DNA from: Akkermansiaceae bacterium | GTDB lineage: Bacteria; Verrucomicrobiota; Verrucomicrobiia; Verrucomicrobiales; Akkermansiaceae | NCBI GenBank assembly: GCA_903906515.1 | Contig: CAIVKO010000044.1 | Span: forward strand, 1-64,000 | DNA: 64,000 nt | Direction of reading: 5' to 3' | Shown: in pieces, positions 57,215-64,000 of the stretch | How the letters are laid out: each line of letters opens with the position of its first letter | Numbering within the stretch: the stretch's first letter is position 1 | The notes under the pieces: model-generated | The model's database searches: none | What the model was told of the DNA's origin: nothing | Seen by the model: only the letters and a program-made list of their open reading frames with translations | Position numbers and translations under genes: made by a program

Positions 57215-58678
57215 TCAATGCGCTGCGGAATCCAGGGCGTCAGCGGCGTGCGGATTGGTGAGCAAGGTGGGATTGGGACCACGCCGACCGAGGCGCAGCC
57301 ACATCAAGGTGAGGTGGATGAAGAAGAAGAAGTTTGAAAGCAGGATCATGCACCAGGCGAAGGTGATGGCCACGGCGTATGCGGCTCCGGTTTGCGCTGC
57401 GGTCATCCATGGCAGCTCCCAGTTTTCCTGGTCGGTGCCCTGCAAATATCCACCGATGAGCGCTACGGCGGCCACGGTGATGATGCCATACACCGAGAAG
57501 AGGAAATGCCAGCGGATCAGCCTGCGGGAGAGCCATTCGCGGCGTGTCACGCGGGGCACGATGAAATAGGCCGCACCGAAGATCACAAAGCTAAAAAACC
57601 CATACATCGCGAGGATTTCAGCGCTGTATCCGGCCATTGAGAACTGGGAGGCCTTGAGGGTGGAATTGGGCAGATTGAGAAACACTCCGCAGATGACCAG
57701 AATGACGAGAGAGATCAACCCGGCGAAGGTGAAGCGCAGTGCGGGGCTCAGTGCGAGCGTCTCGCGGTTTGCCAGGATCGAACGCAGATTATTGACGGCC
57801 GCCGCGCAGGCTGGAATGAAGATCAATGCCGTGGCCGCTCCGCCGACGTATGGCAGGAAAATGGGAATCGGTGCACCCGCGAGTTTTTGCATCCCTGCCC
57901 ATGGGGCGATGATTGCCAGCGACCAAAAACCGATTTTTGCCAGTTGATTGCTGAAAATCGGCAAGCCCGTGACCTTGGGAGTGATATAATAAACGGTGCC
58001 GAGCGCAACCGGAGTGAAGAACAGGAACACCATGCCGGATTTGAACCAGGCGTTGATGCCCGCAGCCATCACCGGATGACCGGGAATGCAATGCAGCAGG
58101 ATATTGGCGGTGAGGTAAACCCACGGGAACCAGATCATCGCTGCGAGCAGATACCATTGCGAGATCATCGCTCCGCCCTCCGGACGAACCCGGAACTGAA
58201 TGAACGAACCAATCACGATGACCGCATAAGCGACCAACAGAACCGGCCATGCGAAGGGAGGAAACTCCATCCACGGCATCCCGGTGCCGAATCCGGCGAG
58301 AATGCCGACGACACCGATGGCGATTCCGATGTTCCAGAGGTGACCAGCGGTTAGAATCGAGCCGATCATGGAGCACTCCTTACCGGATAGGCGCGCCATC
58401 AGCCAGAGGATCATGGCAAAAGCCGCCTGCATTCCCCATCCGTAAACCAAGGTGTTGACGTGTGCGGCATAGACCCGTCCCAAACTCATGGTGGCACAAT
58501 CGCTCATGAAGTCCGGGTTATGGATCTTCACCGAGGAAATCAGCCCTAGCAGCATCGAAATCGCGAGCCATGCCGAGCCGCTCATCAGGAAAAACATCAC
58601 CGGATGACGCAGCGAGCGGTCGATCCCCGAGCGCGTCAGTGCGTCCTGGGCAGTGGAAATGGGAGTGTCTGAAGACAT
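57215..58678 (-). CDS. cbb3-type cytochrome oxidase subunit I-like protein (CcoN family) lacking canonical CuB/heme ligands
   Basis: LGRVYAAHVNTLVYGWGMQ; AWFKSGMVFLFFTPVALGTVYYITPKVTGLPIFS; FWSLAIIAPWAGMQKLAG; RLIRWHFLFSVYGI; collinear with CcoN but His ligands replaced. Confidence 0.85.
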   Translation of the reverse strand: MSSDTPISTAQDALTRSGIDRSLRHPVMFFLMSGSAWLAISMLLGLISSVKIHNPDFMSDCATMSLGRVYAAHVNTLVYGWGMQAAFAMILWLMARLSGKECSMIGSILTAGHLWNIGIAIGVVGILAGFGTGMPWMEFPPFAWPVLLVAYAVIVIGSFIQFRVRPEGGAMISQWYLLAAMIWFPWVYLTANILLHCIPGHPVMAAGINAWFKSGMVFLFFTPVALGTVYYITPKVTGLPIFSNQLAKIGFWSLAIIAPWAGMQKLAGAPIPIFLPYVGGAATALIFIPACAAAVNNLRSILANRETLALSPALRFTFAGLISLVILVICGVFLNLPNSTLKASQFSMAGYSAEILAMYGFFSFVIFGAAYFIVPRVTRREWLSRRLIRWHFLFSVYGIITVAAVALIGGYLQGTDQENWELPWMTAAQTGAAYAVAITFAWCMILLSNFFFFIHLTLMWLRLGRRGPNPTLLTNPHAADALDSAAH

Positions 58679-58705
58679 CGTTTTTAAAATGGGAAAATGG
58701 AATGA

Positions 58706-59128
58706 TCAGGGCTTGGGAGCATCCTGCCCAGTGGCCGGGGGCGTTGAGGATGGTGATTCGACGGGGGCCGGTGGTGTGGGTGCAGCGGGAGGAGGAGGAT
58801 TTGCCGCTGCAAGTTTTTTGGCGGTCGGAGAATCCGGGATCACCTGATCCGGTTTTTCCACCGGGGCGGGTTTGGCTGCTGCGAGTTTTTTTGCCATTTC
58901 CGGCATGGCCGCCTTGATCGCATCTTGGGAAAGTTCGGCCGCCTGTGCCTGATCGACTTTGGCGCGGGTTTCGTAGCGGGCTTTGGCCACTACGTCCTCC
59001 AAAGTAACGGGAGTCTTGCCGTTGAAAGACCAGACGACTGCCAGTAGCAGCGCGAATATCAAGAAGGTACCGATTCCCCACCAGAAGGTGGTGAAGCGGA
59101 TGATCGGATTGTCACGGGTAGGGTCCAT
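58706..59128 (-). CDS. small membrane protein with Ala/Pro-rich tail (hypothetical)
   Basis: One TM (FWWGIGTFLIFALLLAVVWSF) and repeated KKLAAAKP/KKLAAANP; inside the ACIII-oxidase operon. Confidence 0.75.
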   Translation of the reverse strand: MDPTRDNPIIRFTTFWWGIGTFLIFALLLAVVWSFNGKTPVTLEDVVAKARYETRAKVDQAQAAELSQDAIKAAMPEMAKKLAAAKPAPVEKPDQVIPDSPTAKKLAAANPPPPAAPTPPAPVESPSSTPPATGQDAPKP

Positions 59129-59146
59129 GTGGGAAAGAGGAGGAAA

Positions 59147-60460
59147 TCAGTTCGAGTGATTGGCGGATTCGAGGATGCGCGGATCGCGGCAGGGATAGAG
59201 CGAGTGCTGGCCGATGGCTCGCAGCAGGAAAAACAGGAAGGCCGAGCCGATGGTGACAAAGGCGAAAATATCCCCCCAGAAGGCACCGGGAATGGAGACT
59301 TGAATGTCACCGAAGACCGCCCGGTTGATGTTGCCGAGTGAGACACCGCGCTCCGGGATAGAAATCAGATAGTGGTCCAGCACGTGCATGCAAAGCGTGT
59401 AAACCGCGACGATCGCGAGCGTCTTCGGGTTTCTCTTGAGCCACGCCTGGAGCAGGACGACGAAGGGCACCACGAAGTGGCCGAAGACCAGGGCGATCAT
59501 GGCGATGTTCCAGTTGCCGGTGTTGCGGATGAGGAAATAGCGGGTTTCCTCGGTGATGCCCGCATACCAGATCAGGAAGAACTGCGAGAAGGAAACGTAG
59601 GCCCAGAAGATCGTGAAGGCCAGCATCAGCTTGCCCATGATGTGGAAATGCTCGGGTCCGGTGACGTGCTTGAGGTGGCCCTGGCTCTTCAGCCAGGTGC
59701 AGACGATCACGATCACCGCCATCGAGTTGAGTGCCGCTCCGGCAAACAGATAGACACCCCACATCGTTGAGAACCACGTGTAATCAAGGCCCATCATGAA
59801 ATCAAAACCGGTGAAGGTGATGGTGAGCGCGAAGATGATCAAGGTATAGGTCGAGTGGAAACGCGCCCTGAACAAACGCTTTGTGCCGGGATTCGGATCG
59901 GTGTCTTGATCGGTTGAGAGCTTGCGCAGGCCGATGATGACCAAGCTGAGACCGATGAAATAGAATGCCACCCGGCCGTACCAGAACGGAATGTTCATGA
60001 ACCAATGCTTGTTGAGCAACAGGTGGTTCACGTGATGGAGGTGTTCCTTGACGTCTCCTCCATGAGCGCCGCGGTGGACGTTCATCCACTCGTAGAGGAA
60101 ATGCTGCACATGCGGGCAGAACAACGGTAGACCGAACAAGAACATCCACGGATAGGTGGAGCCGAGGTTTTCATAGGTCCGCCGCACGGAGGTTCCCCAT
60201 CCTGAGTTCGAGACGTTGTGGAGCAGGGTCCAGAAACACCCGCCGATCGAGAGCGTTAGGAAAAAGTAAAATGCGAACAACCACGAGTAGGCATAGGTGC
60301 CTTGGATTTTCTCGGGGCCGAAAAACAGCAGATAAAGGCTGACGACGGTTCCGATGGCGGCGATGATCGCGGCGATGGTTTTCACCTTCGATACCTTTGA
60401 TGGTTCGAGGTGGTCGCCGTTGATGGCGATGTCTGCGGAGGTGACGTGGTGGTGAGCCAT
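59147..60460 (-). CDS. actF: Alternative Complex III subunit F (ActF, quinol:cytochrome c oxidoreductase membrane subunit)
   Basis: Position in the act operon; polytopic NrfD-like protein with LHNVSNSGWGTSVRRTYENL. Confidence 0.85.
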   Translation of the reverse strand: MAHHHVTSADIAINGDHLEPSKVSKVKTIAAIIAAIGTVVSLYLLFFGPEKIQGTYAYSWLFAFYFFLTLSIGGCFWTLLHNVSNSGWGTSVRRTYENLGSTYPWMFLFGLPLFCPHVQHFLYEWMNVHRGAHGGDVKEHLHHVNHLLLNKHWFMNIPFWYGRVAFYFIGLSLVIIGLRKLSTDQDTDPNPGTKRLFRARFHSTYTLIIFALTITFTGFDFMMGLDYTWFSTMWGVYLFAGAALNSMAVIVIVCTWLKSQGHLKHVTGPEHFHIMGKLMLAFTIFWAYVSFSQFFLIWYAGITEETRYFLIRNTGNWNIAMIALVFGHFVVPFVVLLQAWLKRNPKTLAIVAVYTLCMHVLDHYLISIPERGVSLGNINRAVFGDIQVSIPGAFWGDIFAFVTIGSAFLFFLLRAIGQHSLYPCRDPRILESANHSN

Positions 60461-60486
60461 TTCGATGGGGAATTTGCGGAGAGAAT

Positions 60487-61143
60487 TTACTTGGCCGGGG
60501 TGGCGGAGGCTTTGGCGGCCTGGAGGGTGTGGACGTAGGAGATGATCGCCCAGCGGTCCCTGACGGGGATGTTGTATCCGTAACCGCTCATGCGGCCCAT
60601 GCCGTTGGTGATGGTGTTGAACATGCGACCGTCCGGATAGGCACCCGGAGCGTGGGCGTTGAGCTTGGCGTTGACGTTGGTATTCACCGGCACGCCGAAC
60701 GATGCGGTGATGCCCTCGCCATTACCGGATGGTCCGTGGCAGACGGCGCAATAGATGTTAAAACGCTCTTGGCCACGGCGGATCAGCTCGCCAGCCGACT
60801 CTTCGGTGAGATTGAGTTCCTCCGGCATTCCATTGCCATAATAATCGCCCATCTGGCCGGTGTAATAATAACCGGTTTGGCCGCCGAATTCATACTCGGG
60901 GATGCCGCCGATGATTTTTTCACCCTGCGGATTGAACCCGCGCGGTTGAGTCTGGGTAATGGGAAGACGCGAGCCATGACCATCCGCGAAAAACGAATCG
61001 GGTTTCTGGGCGCGGACTTTGTCCTGCTCGTCCATATCCGGGAAAATCCGTACGGGCGGCTTGGCAAACTTCTGGCCGCGGAATCCGAAGATCCCGACGA
61101 CGATCAGTGCGATCATTAGGTAAGCTAGGAAAAAGTAGCGCAT
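60487..61143 (-). CDS. actE: Alternative Complex III cytochrome c subunit (ActE)
   Basis: RGQERFNIYCAVCHGPSGNGEG; GYGYNIPVRDRWAIISYVHTLQAA. Confidence 0.88.
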   Translation of the reverse strand: MRYFFLAYLMIALIVVGIFGFRGQKFAKPPVRIFPDMDEQDKVRAQKPDSFFADGHGSRLPITQTQPRGFNPQGEKIIGGIPEYEFGGQTGYYYTGQMGDYYGNGMPEELNLTEESAGELIRRGQERFNIYCAVCHGPSGNGEGITASFGVPVNTNVNAKLNAHAPGAYPDGRMFNTITNGMGRMSGYGYNIPVRDRWAIISYVHTLQAAKASATPAK

Positions 61144-61197
61144 CTGGGGTGGAAATTTGAGTATTTCAGTATTTCAGTTTTTCAGCATTTACCCTCA

Positions 61198-61752
61198 TCA
61201 GTCTTCCTCTTCGACGAGTTCGATGTTTTTTCCGCCGATCTCGGCAAGCAGGTCGCGGGTTTGATTGGGGCTGAACTGGGGATCGCGGGCTTCGATGGCG
61301 ATGAAGAATCCGTCATCGGTGGCACGGTGAAATTGCTTGCTCGCGAAGAGCGGGTGGTTCAGGCGCGGAAGTTGGATCAGTGCCAGAAGACCGAACAGCA
61401 CGGTGAAACCGGAAAACAACACCGTCAGCTCGAACATGATCGGGAAGTAGGCCGGAATAGTGAAGATGTTGGTCGGCTTTGCCTGCACGATCGTCGGATA
61501 GATGATGACCTGGGTGGAGTAAGCCAGGGAGAAAGCGGTGGCCGTGCCGGTCATGCCGCCGAAGAAGACGAACCATGGCAGGATCGAGCGCTTCATGCCC
61601 ATGGCTCCATCCAGTCCGTGGATCGGATAGGGCGAATAGCAGTCCCATTTCTTGAAGCCGGCGTCACGAACCTTCTCCGCAGCCTTGTAAAGCTGGGAGG
61701 CGTTCTTGAACTCGGCAAGGTAGCCGTAAACGCGTTTGCGGGTGGTGCTCAC
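61198..61752 (-). CDS. actD: Alternative Complex III subunit D (ActD, DUF3341)
   Basis: YGYLAEFKNASQLYKAAEKVRDAGFKKWDCYSPYPIHGLDGAMGMKRSILPWFVFFGG. Confidence 0.92.
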   Translation of the reverse strand: MSTTRKRVYGYLAEFKNASQLYKAAEKVRDAGFKKWDCYSPYPIHGLDGAMGMKRSILPWFVFFGGMTGTATAFSLAYSTQVIIYPTIVQAKPTNIFTIPAYFPIMFELTVLFSGFTVLFGLLALIQLPRLNHPLFASKQFHRATDDGFFIAIEARDPQFSPNQTRDLLAEIGGKNIELVEEED

Positions 61753-61788
61753 AATTGGAATTAGAGATTTAAGATTGGAAATTCGGGA

Positions 61789-63261
61789 TTATTTTCCGGC
61801 CAGCTCATGCTGATAGGCGGCTTCGACGATGGTGCCGGGGTCCGGATGTTCGAGATGGTCGTCATGGTGTGGATCGGACTCGCGCATCGCCCATTTGACT
61901 TCGGCGATGTTGATGCATGGCAGGAAGCGGAGGAAGAGCATGAACAATGCGAGGAAGAGTCCGATGGTGCCGATGAAAAGTAACTGGTCCTGCGGCGATG
62001 GTGAGAAGGTTTTCCAATCGCCCGGCAGCCACATGCGGGCCAGCGTGGTGACGATGATGACGAACCGCTCGAACCACATGCCGACGTTGACGAACATCGC
62101 CACGATCATGACCACCCAGAGGTTTTCACGGCAGGAACGCCACCAGAAGACCTGCGGAGAAATGACGTTGCACGTCATCATCGCGAGGTAGGCCCACCAG
62201 TAGGGACCGGCAATGCGGAACTTGAAGGCGTCCATTTCATAGATCGCACCTGAGTAGAACGCGACGAACAACTCCATCAGATAGGCATAACCGACGATCG
62301 TGCCGGTGAGCAGGATGATCTTGGCCATGTTGTCGATGTGCTTCATCGTGATCAGGTCCTGAAGTCCGTAAATAAAGCGGGCGGGCACCATGATCGTGAG
62401 CACCATGGCGAATCCGCCGAAGATGGCGCCGGCCACGAAGTAGGGTGGGAAGATCGTGGTGTGCCAACCGGGGACCACGGAGGTGGCGAAGTCGAAGGAA
62501 ACCACCGAGTGCACCGAGAGCACCAGCGGAGTGGAGAGCGCGGCTAACAGGAGATACGCCATTTCGTAGTGGCTCCACTGGCGGTTGCCACCGCGCCAAC
62601 CGAGAGAGAAAATCCCGTAGAGGATGCGGCGCAGGCCGGGCTTGCAGCGGTCGCGGATGGTGGCGAGGTCCGGAACCATGCCGAGATACCAGAAGATCAG
62701 CGAGATCGTGAAATAGGTCGAAACCGCGAACACGTCCCACAGCAGCGGGGATTTGAAGTTCTGCCAGATCGCATTGGCATTCGGCACCGGGGCCAGGAAC
62801 CAAGCGAACCACACGCGGCCGACGTGGAAAGCCGGGAAAATGCCGGCGCACATCACGGCGAAGATCGTCATGGCCTCGGCGGCGCGGTTGATCGAGGTCC
62901 GCCAGTTTTGCCGGGTTAGGAAGAGAATCGCGGAAATCAGGGTTCCGGCGTGGCCGATACCGATCCAGAACACGAAGTTGACGATCGGCCATCCCCACAT
63001 GACGCGGTTGGTGTTACCCCAGATGCCGACGCCGGTGGAAACGAGGTGGGTCAATCCTCCGCCCACGCCGATCAGCGCGATCAGTGCGGATGGGATGAAC
63101 AACAGCCACCAGATGAACGGTTGGCGGTTTTCAAGTACTCCGCAAATGCGGTCGGTAATCCAGTGATAGGAACGTCCGGAGAGGATAAGCTTTTCGCGCT
63201 CAAGCACAGGGAGTTTGACTCCTGTGTGGGGCTCATGCGCGGTGTGGGTGGTGGTAGCCAT
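61789..63261 (-). CDS. actC: Alternative Complex III subunit C (ActC, NrfD/PsrC family)
   Basis: [56 protein letters not shown]. Confidence 0.93.
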   Translation of the reverse strand: MATTTHTAHEPHTGVKLPVLEREKLILSGRSYHWITDRICGVLENRQPFIWWLLFIPSALIALIGVGGGLTHLVSTGVGIWGNTNRVMWGWPIVNFVFWIGIGHAGTLISAILFLTRQNWRTSINRAAEAMTIFAVMCAGIFPAFHVGRVWFAWFLAPVPNANAIWQNFKSPLLWDVFAVSTYFTISLIFWYLGMVPDLATIRDRCKPGLRRILYGIFSLGWRGGNRQWSHYEMAYLLLAALSTPLVLSVHSVVSFDFATSVVPGWHTTIFPPYFVAGAIFGGFAMVLTIMVPARFIYGLQDLITMKHIDNMAKIILLTGTIVGYAYLMELFVAFYSGAIYEMDAFKFRIAGPYWWAYLAMMTCNVISPQVFWWRSCRENLWVVMIVAMFVNVGMWFERFVIIVTTLARMWLPGDWKTFSPSPQDQLLFIGTIGLFLALFMLFLRFLPCINIAEVKWAMRESDPHHDDHLEHPDPGTIVEAAYQHELAGK

Positions 63262-63425
63262 GTAGATAAAAAAGGAAGTGGATTGAAAAGTCGGTTAGAC
63301 AGAAGAAGAGAAGACAGAAGACAGAAGATGGGATATTCCACCCAGCTTGGTCTCCAGCTTTGGCTTGTGCTTGTGATTCATGATTTCCAGTCTTCTGTCT
63401 TATGTCTCAAAGTCTTCTGTCTTGA

Positions 63426-64000
63426 TCAGACCATGTGAATGGTGGCCTTGCCGATGAATTTGTGGTCCGGCATGTCGGGGTTCGGGTTCTTGACGCGGGC
63501 CAGATAGCCGGTGCGCGGGCGGGTGCCGATGTAGTTGAGCAGACTGTAGTTGCGCTCGAGGTTTCTGGCGCGGCCGTGTGCGGATTTCTCTTCGTCGAGA
63601 CGGTTGCCGAAGGTAATGGCGGACGCAGGGCAGGCGTCTTGGCAGGCGGTTTTCACCGAATCCACCGGGATGCGCAATGTCGCTGTGGTAACTTCCATTT
63701 CCGTGGAGAGTTTGCCGGCGACGAGAGCTTCCTGTTTCTGTCCACCCTTTTGGCGGATGACGGCATCCTTGAGACGCTGCACGCAGTAGGTGCATTTTTC
63801 CATGACGCCGCGCATGCGGACGGTGACGTTCGGATTCTTCTGGAGGTGATCCGGATCACCCACAGCCTTCACACCGAAGGGACCCCGGTTGAGGTTGTGT
63901 GGAATGAGCGGGTTGCGCTTGTTGTAATCGAAGAAATTGAAGCGACGGACCTTGTATGGGCAGTTGTTGGCGCAGTAGCGGGTACCGATGCAGCGGTTGT
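63426..64000 (-). CDS. actB: Alternative Complex III Fe-S subunit B (ActB), C-terminal part; runs off the window
   Basis: Minus-strand frame open to the window end: [25 protein letters not shown]...[13 protein letters not shown]...[14 protein letters not shown]. Confidence 0.9.
   Translation of the reverse strand, partial: NRCIGTRYCANNCPYKVRRFNFFDYNKRNPLIPHNLNRGPFGVKAVGDPDHLQKNPNVTVRMRGVMEKCTYCVQRLKDAVIRQKGGQKQEALVAGKLSTEMEVTTATLRIPVDSVKTACQDACPASAITFGNRLDEEKSAHGRARNLERNYSLLNYIGTRPRTGYLARVKNPNPDMPDHKFIGKATIHMV

Noticed and set aside
1-64000. CRISPR arrays, rRNA genes, transposases, prophage genes, toxin-antitoxin or defence systems
   Set aside because: Looked for regularly spaced repeats and hallmark proteins; none were found in the window.

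Overview
The window reads as a GC-rich bacterial chromosome segment, probably from the Verrucomicrobia (this lineage guess rests on protein flavour only). Most of it is core metabolism: squalene/phytoene synthase, S41 protease, GH95, Gfo/Idh/MocA, folK, HtrA-like protease, thiS, tRNA-Asn, gltD, tmk, aspC, pyrG, kdsB, bioD, nadB, efp, meaB, phosphohexomutase, mdh, jag, thiD. Two accessory or specialised blocks stand out. (1) A glycoconjugate block at ~14.1-24.5 kb lies next to tRNA-Asn. It holds a low-GC methyltransferase/GT39-like/GT2/flippase cassette and a DprE2-DprE1-(HAD+UbiA) operon that looks like a polyprenyl-phosphate-arabinose pathway. (2) A respiratory operon at 55.6-64.0 kb (minus strand) encodes Alternative Complex III (actB partial, then C, D, E, F) followed by a cbb3-oxidase-like module. 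The CcoN-like subunit I of that module appears to lack every CuB/heme/Tyr active-site ligand when aligned from memory to canonical CcoN. Other notable signals are an interspersed palindromic repeat family (3 copies), a perfect 32-bp palindrome, a VIT-vWA-toroid fusion protein, an Arg-type EF-P, and an over-represented heptamer TTGTTAG. No CRISPR array, rRNA, transposase or phage gene was seen.
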